Shown: positions 1-8,450, counted from the first letter of the stretch. The stretch is DNA of 64,000 nt from Candidatus Rokuibacteriota bacterium (GCA_003220535.1 QHSU01000067.1:62001-126000), one strand, 5' to 3'. Numbers and translations: made by a program. The notes: generated by a model from the letters alone, not told the origin.

Positions 1-1
1 G

Positions 2-355
2 ATCACGAGCCACGGCGTGCGTCGCCTGGTCGACGCGGGTGCCGTCGATCTCGTCAACGTGGACGCCTCGGAGTGCGGCGGCGTCACCGAGTGGCGCCGC
101 GCCGCCGCCCTGTGCGGCGTGGCGGGTGTGCGGATGGCGCATCACGAGGAGTCACAGATCTCCCAGCAACTGCTTGCCGCGGTCCCGCACGGCACCTACG
201 CCGAGTGCTTCGCCGACCCCGAGCGTGATCCGGTGTGGCAAACGATGTGGGCGAATCGACCGCCGACCAAAGACGGGATCATGGAGGTCACGCAGGATCC
301 CGGCTTCGGCTTGATCCTCGACGAGGGCCTGGTCCGCCAGTATCGCGTCGACTAG
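2..355 (+). CDS. Mandelate racemase/enolase-superfamily protein, C-terminal part
   Basis: The gene enters the window already in frame, so only about 117 C-terminal residues are visible and the true start lies to the left. The end of the barrel domain is recognisable: a DLVNVDASECGG segment (a barrel strand with an acidic residue), an AHHEES segment placed like the catalytic His of the muconate-lactonizing/mandelate racemase group, and a tail with ECFADPERDPVW. Family members abstract a proton alpha to a carboxylate of sugar acids or aromatic-derived acids, using Mg2+. The substrate cannot be read from this fragment. It is convergent with the LLM oxidoreductase gene that follows. Confidence 0.8.
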   Translation: MTSHGVRRLVDAGAVDLVNVDASECGGVTEWRRAAALCGVAGVRMAHHEESQISQQLLAAVPHGTYAECFADPERDPVWQTMWANRPPTKDGIMEVTQDPGFGLILDEGLVRQYRVD

Positions 356-383
356 GTCGACGTGCGGGATCGTGCCCCGAACG

Positions 384-1160
384 TTACGCCGGCGCGGCGG
401 CCCGGACGAGCGCCAGATGATCTTCGACCGTATCCTTCGCGGTGATCGCGCGGATGACGACCTCGTCTACGGCCCCATGCCACTTGCCGAGGCCCTTGCG
501 GATCGCGTCCCGGCTCTCGGCGGCGATCGCCGTCTCCACCGGCTTCAACCCCATGCGCTCGAAATTGGCCCCGTAGGCCGGGATCGCCGCGTACCTTTTC
601 GCCTCCTCCTGCAGGCGGTCGCCCGCCGCCGAGCCGAGCGCGACGCGGACGTACGCGAAGAGCTTCGGCGGTTGCCGGCGCGCGGCGGCCGCGCCCTCGC
701 GCACGCGCTCGGCCGAGAGGCGCGCGTACTCCGGGGTCAGCCAGTTGAAGAGCACGCCGTCGGCGAGCTCGCCGGCGAGGCGGCACATCTGAGGGCCGAG
801 CGCCGCCACCACGAGCCGCGTCGACAGCTGCCGCCGAAGCTCGGCGATGCCGGCCCGCACGCGCTTGAGCGCCTCCGGGTTCGGGCTGCCGACCCCGAGG
901 AGCAGGCGATCGAGTGGAAGCGCGTTGGCCTTGACCCCCTGGACGATCTGCTCCGGCGCACGGGTGTGGAGCGGGATGACGCCGATGCCGAGCTCGATGC
1001 GCTGGGTCTCCCGCGCCGCCTGGGCGAGCGCGGCGAGCCCGTCCGTCGAGCCGGGATGATTGACCCAGAAGGAGCTGTAGCCGAGCCGTTCGGCCTCGCG
1101 CGCGGAGGCGCGGATGATCTCGGGCGTGGTGCCGGCGAACACCGCAAAGCCAAGTCCCAT
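384..1160 (-). CDS. LLM-class flavin-dependent oxidoreductase
   Basis: A 258-residue luciferase-like monooxygenase (bacterial luciferase TIM barrel) that would use F420 or FMN. The N-terminus MGLGFAVFAG and the segments YSSFWVNHPG, IELGIGVIPLHTR and LLLGVGSPNPEALKRV are typical of the family, followed by a shortened C-terminal half. I chose the ATG at 1160 because GAGGAG lies 7 bases upstream. The ATG at 1178 would put that ribosome site inside the gene. At about 260 residues it is shorter than the usual 300-340. The substrate is unknown. It is divergent from the MoaD/AOR pair. Confidence 0.82.
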   Translation of the reverse strand: MGLGFAVFAGTTPEIIRASAREAERLGYSSFWVNHPGSTDGLAALAQAARETQRIELGIGVIPLHTRAPEQIVQGVKANALPLDRLLLGVGSPNPEALKRVRAGIAELRRQLSTRLVVAALGPQMCRLAGELADGVLFNWLTPEYARLSAERVREGAAAARRQPPKLFAYVRVALGSAAGDRLQEEAKRYAAIPAYGANFERMGLKPVETAIAAESRDAIRKGLGKWHGAVDEVVIRAITAKDTVEDHLALVRAAAPA

Positions 1161-1208
1161 CACGAATCTCCTCTTCAACTTCGGTCGGTGCCAGGCGACG
1201 TCGCGCAG

Positions 1209-1214
1209 TATACT
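1209..1214 (+). promoter_or_regulatory. Candidate -10 element for the MoaD-AOR operon
   Basis: TATACT lies 5 bases before the GTG at 1220. A transcript starting 6-8 bases downstream of this hexamer would begin at or next to the start codon (GTG 1220 or ATG 1229), so the message may be leaderless. No convincing -35 box is seen. Confidence 0.4.
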
Positions 1215-1219
1215 CCTGC

Positions 1220-1507
1220 GTGATTGTCATGACCGGGCCCAGCGACTCGACGCGGACCGACGCCGGGACCATCACGGTGATGGTCACGTTCTTCGCCGAC
1301 CTGCGGCGCTTCCTGCCACGCGGCGCCGACGGGCCGCAGCGCTACACGGTGCCCGGGGGCGCCACGATCGACGACCTGCTCGCGATGATCGGCATCGCGC
1401 CCGACGCCGAGGTGACCATCGCGGTGGACGGCGAGCAGGTGGCGCGGGAGGCGCCGCTCCACGAGGGCGCCGAGGTCATGCTCTTGAGCCCGATGGAAGG
1501 TGGATAG
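1220..1507 (+). CDS. MoaD/ThiS-family sulfur carrier protein
   Basis: A 95-residue beta-grasp protein of the MoaD/ThiS family. The segment ITVMVTFFADLRRFLPRG starts the ubiquitin-like fold, and the protein ends LLSPMEGG, the C-terminal Gly-Gly that is adenylated and converted to a thiocarboxylate. Family members donate sulfur for molybdopterin or thiamine synthesis. It stops 10 bases before the aldehyde:ferredoxin oxidoreductase, a pairing common for tungsten-pterin enzymes, so supply of the dithiolene for that cofactor is the likely role (inference). The start may be GTG 1220 or ATG 1229. The ATG at 1280 would also leave the core fold largely complete. Confidence 0.85.
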   Translation: MIVMTGPSDSTRTDAGTITVMVTFFADLRRFLPRGADGPQRYTVPGGATIDDLLAMIGIAPDAEVTIAVDGEQVAREAPLHEGAEVMLLSPMEGG

Positions 1508-1517
1508 GAGAGACGCC

Positions 1518-3335
1518 ATGGACCGCTACGGCTACTGGAACAAGATCCTGCACGTCGATCTCTCCGCCCGCAGCACCTGGATCGAGGAGCCCGGCGACGC
1601 CTTCTTCCGGCGTTATGCCGGTGGGCGCGGGCTCATCGGCCACTATCTCCTCAAGTACGTGCCCAAAGGGGCCGACCCACTCGGTCCGGAAAACATTCTC
1701 GTCATCGCGCCCGGCGTGCTCACGGGCGCGCCGGTGCCCGGTGCCGGGCGCCACAGCGTCGGCGCCAAGTCACCGCTCACCGGAGGCTTCGGCGAGTCGG
1801 AGTCCGGCGGCTACTGGGGCGCCGAGCTCAAGCGCGCCGGCTGGGATGGGATCGTCTTCCACGGCGTCTCACCCACCCCCGTCTATCTCTGGATCAACGA
1901 CGGCGCCGTCGAGATCCGCGACGCCGCGCATCTCTGGGGCAAGATCACCGGCGAAGTCGAGGACGCGATCCTCGCCGAGCTCGGCGACCCGCGCATCCGC
2001 ATCGCCCAGATCGGGCCGGCCGGCGAGAACCTCGTGCGCTTCGCCTGCATCGCCAATGAGCTGAACGAGGTCGCCGGCCGCACCGGGATGGGCGCCGTCA
2101 TGGGCTCGAAGCGGCTCAAGGCCATCGCCGTGCGGGGCAAGATCCCGGTGAAGATCGCCGATCAGCCCGGGCTCATGACGATCGCCAAGTGGGTCTCGGG
2201 CACCATGGACGAGAAGCACCGCGCCTTCCACGAGTTCGGGACCGGCGCGGCGATGCAGGGCAAGAGCCTCGAGGGCGGCATGCCCGTGCTCAACTACCGC
2301 CTGGGTGCCGCCGACACGATCGCGAAGGTGGATGCGATCGCGGTGCGCGACCAGGTTCGCGTCAAGATGGGGGCCTGCTACGCGTGCTCGGTGCGCTGCA
2401 AGAAGGTCGTCCACATCGAGGAGAAGGAAGAAGCGGCGCGCGCGGCGGCGGAGAACGTCTACAAACGACGGGCGCGCGTGGCATTCGATCCCCTCGGCCG
2501 CTACAGCGTCGACCCGCGCTACGGCGGGCCGGAGTACGAGTCGCTCGCGTCGCTCGGCGTCAACCTGGGCCTCGACGATCTCATCGCCATTTGCAAGTCG
2601 AACGAGATGTGCAACTACCTCGCGATGGACACGGTCTCGCTCGGCGCCACGCTCGCGTGGGCGATGGAGTGCTTCGAGAAGGGCCTGCTCACGCTCGACG
2701 ACACGGGCGGCGTGCCGCTCCGTTTCCACGACGCCGCCTGCGTGATCAAGCTAGTGGAGATGATCGCCTACCGCCAGGGTATCGGCGACCTGCTGGCCGA
2801 AGGGTCTCAGCGTGCGGCGCAGCGGCTGGGCCGGGGCTCCGAGGCGTTCCTGACGACCGTGAAGGGCATGGAGATGGCGATGCACGACCCGCGGCACATG
2901 CCGGTCATGCGCGCGTCGTATCTGCTCGCCCCCACCGGCGGCGACCACATGCGCCAGACCAGCAACCGCAACGGCCTGCGCAACCAGATCGGGCTCTGCC
3001 ACTTCCTCGCATACGAAGACGACCAGTCGCTCCAGATCCTCAAGACGGTCACCGGCTGGGATATCACGCCCGAAGAGATGGTGACGACGGCGCATCGCGG
3101 GCTCACGCTCGCGCGCTTGTTCAACTTGCGCGAGGGCATGAGCCGCGCGGACGACCGGCTCCCGGCACGATTCAGCGATCCCCTGCCCAAGCACGTGGGC
3201 GTCACCCGCGAGCAGCAGGACAAGATCGTCACCGACTACTACGTCGAGCAGGGCTGGGACCCGGCGACGGGCGTGCCGACGGCGGACACCATCCGCGCAC
3301 TCGAGCTCGAGACAGACACCCTGCACGTTGGGTAG
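1518..3335 (+). CDS. Aldehyde:ferredoxin oxidoreductase family, tungstopterin enzyme
   Basis: A 605-residue AOR-family protein. The enzyme oxidises aldehydes to carboxylates with ferredoxin as acceptor, at a bis-pterin W (or Mo) centre beside a [4Fe-4S] cluster. The four cluster cysteines are visible: Cys287, Cys290 and Cys294 in ACYACSVRC, and Cys494 in GLCHF, almost the same numbering as the Pyrococcus furiosus AOR ligands. The N-terminal beta-barrel domain has YAGGRGL and a GAGRHSVGAKSPLTGGFGES pterin segment. The ATG at 1518 follows AGGAGAG at a good distance. It sits directly after the MoaD-like gene. The substrate range cannot be told from sequence, and it may be one of the less studied AOR subfamilies that work on aromatic or acyl substrates. 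Confidence 0.92.
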   Translation: MDRYGYWNKILHVDLSARSTWIEEPGDAFFRRYAGGRGLIGHYLLKYVPKGADPLGPENILVIAPGVLTGAPVPGAGRHSVGAKSPLTGGFGESESGGYWGAELKRAGWDGIVFHGVSPTPVYLWINDGAVEIRDAAHLWGKITGEVEDAILAELGDPRIRIAQIGPAGENLVRFACIANELNEVAGRTGMGAVMGSKRLKAIAVRGKIPVKIADQPGLMTIAKWVSGTMDEKHRAFHEFGTGAAMQGKSLEGGMPVLNYRLGAADTIAKVDAIAVRDQVRVKMGACYACSVRCKKVVHIEEKEEAARAAAENVYKRRARVAFDPLGRYSVDPRYGGPEYESLASLGVNLGLDDLIAICKSNEMCNYLAMDTVSLGATLAWAMECFEKGLLTLDDTGGVPLRFHDAACVIKLVEMIAYRQGIGDLLAEGSQRAAQRLGRGSEAFLTTVKGMEMAMHDPRHMPVMRASYLLAPTGGDHMRQTSNRNGLRNQIGLCHFLAYEDDQSLQILKTVTGWDITPEEMVTTAHRGLTLARLFNLREGMSRADDRLPARFSDPLPKHVGVTREQQDKIVTDYYVEQGWDPATGVPTADTIRALELETDTLHVG

Positions 3336-3430
3336 CGAGCTGTGGACGGCGATCGCCATCCGCTAGCGTCTCGCCACGCTTGAATCCCGCTCCGCCTAGC
3401 GCTCACCGTCGCGTCCACTCGAGGCGGCTG

Positions 3431-3856
3431 ATGACGAGTGAAGACCTCCGGATCGAGGACGATCCGCGTCACGAGGATATCGCGCTGCTCGATGCGCGGC
3501 TTTACGAGTTCAACGCGGCCGCGAGTGGCGTGCACGACGGACGCTCGCTCGCCGTGTTCGTGCGCGAGGCCGACGGGGCGATCGTGGCGGGTCTGCACGG
3601 GTGGACCTGGGGTGGGACCGGCTTCGTGCAGGCGCTCTGGGTCCGAGAGGATCTCCGCCGGCGCGGTCTCGGCAAGCGGATCCTTGCTGCGGCCGAGGCG
3701 GAAGCCGTCCGTCGCGGTTGCCATCAGATGCACCTCGACTCTCACAGTTACCAGGCCCCAGCGTTCTACCGCCGGCTAGGCTACGAAGTGATCGCCGAGC
3801 TCCCGGGCTGGCCCGGGACCGACACCAGGGTCTTCCTTCGCAAGCGGCTCGCCTGA
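3431..3856 (+). CDS. GNAT-family N-acetyltransferase
   Basis: A 141-residue Gcn5-related acetyltransferase. The acetyl-CoA loop is clear: VREDLRRRGLGKRIL (motif A, R-x-x-G-x-G/A) after the strand FVQALWV, then HLDSHSYQAPAFYRRLGYE as motif B. The acceptor is unknown. It is 95 bases downstream of the AOR gene and convergent with the MBL gene, so it is probably separately transcribed or a loose tail of the AOR operon. Confidence 0.85.
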   Translation: MTSEDLRIEDDPRHEDIALLDARLYEFNAAASGVHDGRSLAVFVREADGAIVAGLHGWTWGGTGFVQALWVREDLRRRGLGKRILAAAEAEAVRRGCHQMHLDSHSYQAPAFYRRLGYEVIAELPGWPGTDTRVFLRKRLA

Positions 3857-3860
3857 GGGT

Positions 3861-4856
3861 CTAGCTGACCATCGCGAACGTCCGCTCGATGTTGGCGAGG
3901 ACACCGGTCCGCCACGGCCGATACTCGCCGTACACGGAGAACGGCTTCTCGTATCGCGGCGCCAGCTTCGCGGTGACGCGCTGCTTGACCTCGTCGAGCG
4001 TGGCGCCGGTCGCCGCCTCCTGGCGGACGGCCTCGACCATGTCGTGGACGTAGCTCCGGAAGGTGCCGAGCCACTCGCGGCCGATCACGTTACCGTGGCC
4101 CATGATGATGTGGGTGAAGTCGAGCTGCGCCAGACGGTCGAGCGTCGCCGCCCATTCCTCGGGGTAGCCGTCGCCCATGAATGGCGTCCAGCCGATCATC
4201 GCGTCGCCGGTGATGACGACCTTCTCCTTCGGGAGATAGACGAACACGTCGCCCGCGGTGTGGGCGCGGCCCAGATGGAGTAGATGGATCTCGCGGTCGC
4301 GCCGGTAGAGCTTCATCGTCTGCTCGAAGGCGATCGTGGGCAGCGCCGGCTTGAGGGCCCGCACCTCGGCCAGGTATGACTCGGCCAGACGAAGATCGGC
4401 CTCGAGCTTGGCGCGCTGCGTCGGATTCGCGGCCTGGATGTCGGCCTTGAGCTTCGCGATCTCGCCAGGGACCTGGCGCACGTGGTCCTGGATACGCTTG
4501 AGCCCCTTCATGAGCATCGCTTCGCGCGTAATCTGGTTGGTCACGATCTCCGCGCCGGGATAGGCCGCCGGATACACCTCGTTGCCGTGCCAGTGGTCCC
4601 AGTGGAAGTGCGTGTTGACGACGTAGCGGACGGGCTTGCGCGTCATCTCGCGCAGCCGCTCGATGATCACCCGGGCCGCCGACGGCTTCGAGTGCGTATC
4701 GACGATCATCACGTCATCGTCGTTCTCGATGATGGCCGTGTTGCAATTCACCTTGTACGCTGGTGCCGCCACCGCCGCGTGGACGCCGTCGGCCACCTTC
4801 GTGATCTCGAATCGCGCATCTTCGCCACCCGGTCCCTCGTGACCACAACAGTCCAT
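3861..4856 (-). CDS. MBL-fold metallo-hydrolase
   Basis: A 331-residue metallo-beta-lactamase-fold hydrolase. The dinuclear metal motif is intact as THFHWDHWHG (His83, His85, Asp87, His88), followed by LGRAHTAGDVFVYLP with a fourth-type His, VVITGDAMIGW, and IIMGHGNVIG near the C-terminus. Between residues about 110 and 170 there is a helical insertion that is absent from minimal MBL domains. A paralogue with the same insertion lies at 34113-35219 and carries a Tat signal, whereas this copy starts MDCCGHEG with no exported leader. The family includes quinoprotein relay/SoxH-like hydrolases. The substrate is unknown. Confidence 0.85.
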   Translation of the reverse strand: MDCCGHEGPGGEDARFEITKVADGVHAAVAAPAYKVNCNTAIIENDDDVMIVDTHSKPSAARVIIERLREMTRKPVRYVVNTHFHWDHWHGNEVYPAAYPGAEIVTNQITREAMLMKGLKRIQDHVRQVPGEIAKLKADIQAANPTQRAKLEADLRLAESYLAEVRALKPALPTIAFEQTMKLYRRDREIHLLHLGRAHTAGDVFVYLPKEKVVITGDAMIGWTPFMGDGYPEEWAATLDRLAQLDFTHIIMGHGNVIGREWLGTFRSYVHDMVEAVRQEAATGATLDEVKQRVTAKLAPRYEKPFSVYGEYRPWRTGVLANIERTFAMVS

Positions 4857-4901
4857 CGAAAGGTCTCCTTGTCCTCTGTGGGTCTCGGTCTGCGCGGGCG
4901 C

Positions 4902-6107
4902 TCAGGCCCGCCTGCGCGACGAGCCTAGCGCGAACAGGCCCCAGCTCGCCAGCACCACGACCGGTGCGGCGCCGAACGGGACGACGTACGAGCCTGTCAG
5001 GTCGTAGAGGAAGCCGGCGGCGGCGGGGCCCACCGCCGCCCCGCAGCGCCAGCCGAGGTTGAGCACGCCCAGGATGGCGCCGAGCGCGCGGGTCCCGAAC
5101 ACTTCGGGGACGGCCTTCGCGAGCATCGTGTCCGCCGCGGCGAAGCCGACGCCGAGCACGACCAGCGAGCCCAGCAACGCCTCGTGCGATGAGAGCCAGA
5201 GGAGCGCCAGCAGCGCGAGCAATTGCAGGGCGTAACCGAGCCGAATCGTCGTGAAGGTGCCGATCCGATCGGAAACGACGCCGGATGCGATCCGCCCGCT
5301 GACCGCGCCGATGCCGTAGGCGGTGAGCGCCAGCGACGCCCCGGCCAGGCTGATCCCCTGATCGTGGGCGAAGGGGACGATGTGGACGGAGATCATCAGC
5401 GCGAGGCCACCGAGCAGGAGCCACGAGACGTTCAGGCACCACTGGCGCGGATCTCCGAGCGCCTCGCCGAGCGTCACGCTGGGTCCGGCGGCGGGCGTCG
5501 CGGCGCGCGTAGCCCGCGCGCGGGGCTCGGGCGCCTCACCGGCGCCTGGCAGACGCACGGTCAGCGCCGCGAGCATCGTGACCAGCCCGCAGACGATCCC
5601 GAGCAGCGCGTAGGCGGCACGCCAGCCCACCATGGCGATGAGCCACGCCGACAGGGGGCCCGCCGAAATGTAGCCGAGGTTAAATCCTACCAGCACGAGG
5701 GCCAGCGCGAGCCCCCGGCGCTCGTCGAACCAGCGCGTGACGGTGGTGGTGGAGAGCAGGTAGAAGCTCGACATGCCGATCCCCCCGAGCACTCCGACGA
5801 GGAGATAGAGCTGCCACAGCGCGCCCACCGTGGAGACGAGCGCGAAGGCCGCGCCGGCCAGGACCACCGTGACTACGAGCATCACGCGGGGCCCGTGACG
5901 ATCGGCGAGGGCGCCGATGCCGAAGCCGGCCAGCCCGCCCAGCAGCAGATTCACCGACAGCGCCGACGAGATGGCGCCACGGCTCCAGCCGAACGTCTCG
6001 GCGAAGACGGGGAGAAACACGCCGTAGGCGGCGAGCGGGGTCGAGACTCCGTAGGTGACCGTGAACAGCGCGGCCACGATCAGCCAGCGGCGGGAGGCCG
6101 GGCGCAC
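4902..6107 (-). CDS. MFS transporter
   Basis: A 401-residue major facilitator with about 12 hydrophobic segments. The loop 2-3 motif appears as GIGALADRHGPRVMLV and its second-half counterpart as GRIASGVVSDRIGTF, with a loose central loop around residues 195-210 (EAPEPRARATRA). The set resembles the oxalate/formate antiporter and monocarboxylate-type MFS group. The substrate is not predictable. The start is GTG at 6107, preceded by TAGAAG 7 bases upstream, which may be another start-proximal -10 element. It may be co-transcribed with the MBL gene downstream (45-base gap). Confidence 0.87.
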   Translation of the reverse strand: MRPASRRWLIVAALFTVTYGVSTPLAAYGVFLPVFAETFGWSRGAISSALSVNLLLGGLAGFGIGALADRHGPRVMLVVTVVLAGAAFALVSTVGALWQLYLLVGVLGGIGMSSFYLLSTTTVTRWFDERRGLALALVLVGFNLGYISAGPLSAWLIAMVGWRAAYALLGIVCGLVTMLAALTVRLPGAGEAPEPRARATRAATPAAGPSVTLGEALGDPRQWCLNVSWLLLGGLALMISVHIVPFAHDQGISLAGASLALTAYGIGAVSGRIASGVVSDRIGTFTTIRLGYALQLLALLALLWLSSHEALLGSLVVLGVGFAAADTMLAKAVPEVFGTRALGAILGVLNLGWRCGAAVGPAAAGFLYDLTGSYVVPFGAAPVVVLASWGLFALGSSRRRA

Positions 6108-6117
6108 CCCGAGACTT

Positions 6118-6147
6118 CTACCACAAGTTCCAGCTACGGTCTCATCG
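6118..6147 (+). repeat. 30-bp direct repeat, copy 1
   Basis: This 30-base stretch recurs in the same orientation at 11076-11105 with 2 mismatches. Read on the plus strand both copies encode the peptide YHKFQLRSH, and both mismatches fall in one Leu codon (CTA against TTG). The two copies bracket about 4.9 kb of short unknown genes. Confidence 0.7.
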
Positions 6148-6292
6148 GTTCAGCGAATCGCTGCGCAATCATCGGGTTAGCCGACTGTCGACTTGGCGTC
6201 GACCTGGCGAGGTTGCGCCGTGGTTGCGGTGGGTTGCCTAGTCCGCATGGGACACCTCCACGCCGAGAGGGAGAACGCGGCTGCCCTACCCA

Positions 6293-6475
6293 TCACACGC
6301 CATCCTTCACCAGCAATTTCCGGAGAAGCCTCGCCGCCTCCTCGGCCTCCTCCCACCTCGCGAATCCCCTTGCCCCGTCGACATGCGTGAACGTGCCGGT
6401 CTCCGGATCCCAGCTGACGAGGCGCGGGATGAAGAGGGCGGAGGGAACGTCGAGGACAAGCGTGAGCCAGATCAC
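6293..6475 (-). CDS. Small hypothetical protein
   Basis: A 60-residue reading frame starting at GTG 6475 with a hydrophobic beginning (IWLTLVLDVPSALFIP) and a charged helical end (WEEAEEAARLLRKLLVKDGV). The GTG overlaps by GTGA the stop of an even smaller frame that starts ATG 6520 (MRTLAILVLLPRGGA), which could act as a leader peptide or be spurious. An in-frame ATG at 6565 gives a 90-residue version, but its extra part lacks protein character. I do not recognise a family. Support is codon composition and the coupled start only. Confidence 0.4.
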   Translation of the reverse strand: MIWLTLVLDVPSALFIPRLVSWDPETGTFTHVDGARGFARWEEAEEAARLLRKLLVKDGV

Positions 6476-6746
6476 GCGCCGCCTCGCGGCAGCAGCACGA
6501 GGATGGCCAGCGTCCGCATGAGACGCCTCCAGGGTCGTTCCGGTGGGCGAGGAAAAGGACACCATTAAGGAAGATCCGTGCCAGCGATGCCGGCCTGGGC
6601 TCCTCGCTGCGTTCCCAAGGGCTTACCGCCGAACCGCACGGAGAGGTGGTGCAAAGTATTGCCGGAAGGCGCGCGGGTCCTTGCACATATAGGGGAGGCG
6701 AAATGCCCTCTCTGTCCTGGCCGGCTCCCGCCACGACGTGTCGCTC

Positions 6747-6845
6747 ATGCGCGGTTTCGCTCAAGGTCGACGGGCCCGGGCCTTCGTCGGGATCGAGCAG
6801 GCACTCCAGACGCCACGTGAATTCGCGACGCTGATCGCCACGTAG
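6747..6845 (+). pseudogene. Gene fragment, C-terminal piece of an unknown protein
   Basis: The frame from about 6696 to 6845 reads like the end of a real protein (LMRGFAQGRRARAFVG, then ALQTPREFATLIAT and stop). It has only an internal ATG at 6747 (32 residues) and a stop codon just upstream near 6690. No family is recognised. The rest of 6566-6920 shows no other convincing gene. Confidence 0.3.
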
Positions 6846-6920
6846 TAGAGGTGGCCCGGGGTTAGCCCAGTCAGCCTGAGCGCTGCCAGGGGCGGACGCG
6901 CCCGGCCGGGGCGAGCCCGA

Positions 6921-7226
6921 TCATGCTTTTCTGAGGGGCTCGATCTCGACGATCAGCTCACCGCATCGATCTCGGCTAAGCACGATCCGCTTGTCGGGCT
7001 GATCGCGCATCGTCTCGGCGACGCGATTCGTTCTCAGCATATGCAACACAGTGTGCTCCTTGAAGTCGTTCCAGATAGGGCGGCAGATTTCGAGCTGGCG
7101 CTCGACATCCCCCTCGATCACGGGGAACACGGGCGCGACGGTGGTTGCATGGTCGCTGGGTGGGGGGACCTGGGCGGTTGGGAATGCCGCCTTGAGGTAT
7201 TCGGTGATCTCCTCGTGCTCTGCCAT
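6921..7226 (-). CDS. Hypothetical protein in a small XRE-linked operon
   Basis: A 101-residue soluble protein with an acidic N-terminus (MAEHEEITEYLKAAF), a proline-rich linker and a C-terminal beta-like segment RIVLSRDRCGELIVEIEPL. Its ATG overlaps the stop of the upstream gene as TGATG, so the two are very probably translationally coupled. No recognised domain. The context is an accessory stretch with an XRE regulator about 60 bases upstream of the pair. Confidence 0.6.
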   Translation of the reverse strand: MAEHEEITEYLKAAFPTAQVPPPSDHATTVAPVFPVIEGDVERQLEICRPIWNDFKEHTVLHMLRTNRVAETMRDQPDKRIVLSRDRCGELIVEIEPLRKA

Positions 7227-7438
7227 CAGGCCCCCTCCTTCCCCAGCCCCTCGAAGACGCCCTCGATGTCGGCGGTGTAGGTGCCCCAGTTGTCGCCAAT
7301 GATTCGGAGCGGCTCGGCGAGGCCGATCATGCGCGTCACGCTCTGTTCGACACGGTGCCGCAGGACTTCGCTCTCGGGTTCCGGGGATTCAGGCTGTTGG
7401 CGTGCTATCGTGAGTTTGCTCACAGCATCTCCGTTCAC
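7226..7438 (-). CDS. Hypothetical protein, first gene of a coupled pair
   Basis: A 70-residue protein, helical and polar (EVLRHRVEQSVTRMIGLAEPLRIIG), with no known motif. It lies downstream of the XRE regulator on the same strand and is coupled by TGATG to the 101-residue gene. A regulator plus two tiny coupled genes resembles, in layout only, a toxin-antitoxin or phage-type module. No sequence motif supports a toxin. Confidence 0.55.
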   Translation of the reverse strand: MNGDAVSKLTIARQQPESPEPESEVLRHRVEQSVTRMIGLAEPLRIIGDNWGTYTADIEGVFEGLGKEGA

Positions 7439-7496
7439 GGCTAAGGGTGTGGGCCATACCCCGGCTATGCCAGTCGCGCGGGGGCGCTGTTCGACT

Positions 7497-7697
7497 TCAG
7501 TCCACGAGCTCTGAGACCTTCACGCGGAGCGCCTTTGCAATCTTTCGGAGTCGGCTGAGCGGCGGATCGTGGCGCCCCATCTCGAGCCGAGACAGGTAGG
7601 CTCGGCTCACGCCGGACTTCTGAGCCAGCGCCTCCTGCGTCAGCCCTTGTCGTTCCCGAATTCGTCGAAGTCGCACTGCAAATCTCTGAGGGGACAT
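7497..7697 (-). CDS. XRE-family helix-turn-helix transcriptional regulator
   Basis: A 66-residue protein consisting of a single HTH_3 domain: RRIRERQGLTQEALAQKSG followed by the recognition helix SRAYLSRLEMGRHDPPLSRL and a KIAKALRVKVSELVD tail. It is cytoplasmic and likely a dimeric repressor. It may control the two small genes downstream on the same strand (gap 58 bases) or its own promoter. Single-domain Cro/C.-type regulators like this are typical of accessory islands. Confidence 0.85.
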   Translation of the reverse strand: MSPQRFAVRLRRIRERQGLTQEALAQKSGVSRAYLSRLEMGRHDPPLSRLRKIAKALRVKVSELVD

Positions 7698-8280
7698 GTT
7701 GCTATCTCACAAGTAGCAAGTCAATAGGGGACCGCCAGCCGGCGCTCCAGCGTCAAGGGGTTCGGTTATTCGCATTCGAATACGGATGCTGCTGCATGGT
7801 ACCGCGGGCGGCCCTCGCTCTGTATCGGAACGGAGCCACTTGACGACCGGCGAAGCGACCGAGCCTGCCTGGAACGGCTCAGTGTAGCGGGCCAATGTGG
7901 AGTGGCATTCGAGCGGTGGGTGACGCCCCTGGATCCAACCGACGTACGCACGGACGCGGCGCGGATACGATCGTCGTGCAGCACGATCCGATGCTCTAGA
8001 ACGCCGGCTGAGCCATTACCTGGTTCGTACTGGTCTTCGCGGCCGGCCGTGATACGCGACCAGGACCCGCATCGCGTCGTTTCTCAGAAATGCGATGTCA
8101 GCATGAGAACACTCACCCCTCCCTCGTGCTCCAGCGTGACACTCGTAGACGCTCCGATGGCCTCTCGTGAATACGGTGTCCGCAGACCAACTCGCAGCGT
8201 TCCGGATATTTAGCTGCGGTCGCCTTAGAGCGAGAGATGCAATGGCATCTTCGGTGCACCAGCGGCTGGCGGGCGACCTT
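7698..8280 (+). other. Stretch without a supported gene
   Basis: No start with a ribosome site and no recognisable domain on either strand. The minus strand between 8016 and about 8300 stays open and has fairly protein-like composition (for example ADIAFLRNDAMRVLVAYHG), but it has no credible start and continues antisense into the secreted-protein gene, so I do not call it. Confidence 0.4.
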
Positions 8281-8382
8281 CTACACAGCCGGATGAAGCA
8301 CTCGCCAACGAGCGCGACAGGTACCGGGTGGGAGCGGGCGCCGTGGCACGCGACGCAGGGGCGTTCATGGGAGCCGCTGAGG
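8281..8382. repeat. Diverged ~100-bp repeat, copy 1
   Basis: Aligns over about 100 bases with 10864-10965 in the same orientation at roughly 70 percent identity by eye. On the minus strand both copies keep the peptide ACHG-x-RS-x-PVPVALVG, and most differences inside that peptide are synonymous third-position changes. Copy 1 lies about 70 bases upstream of the secreted-protein gene at 8451. Confidence 0.55.
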
Positions 8383-8450
8383 ACTAGCGGGGAGGGCGGA
8401 CGATGATGCGCGTTAGGCCCGAGTTCCATCGGAGGGGAAAGGAGGACTAT

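Noticed and set aside
372..1223. Long plus-strand open frame opposite the LLM gene, and many similar long antisense frames over other genes.
   Set aside because: They are shadows caused by high GC; composition is Arg/Ala/Pro-rich and no domain is visible.
2377..2400. Possible selenocysteine in the AOR or other redox enzymes.
   Set aside because: The AOR cluster ligands are all ordinary Cys codons and no other gene has an in-frame TGA flanked by conserved sequence.
8281..8382. Repeat considered as a riboswitch or structured leader upstream of the gene at 8451.
   Set aside because: Possible stems in copy 1 are not kept by compensating changes in copy 2, whereas the minus-strand peptide is kept.
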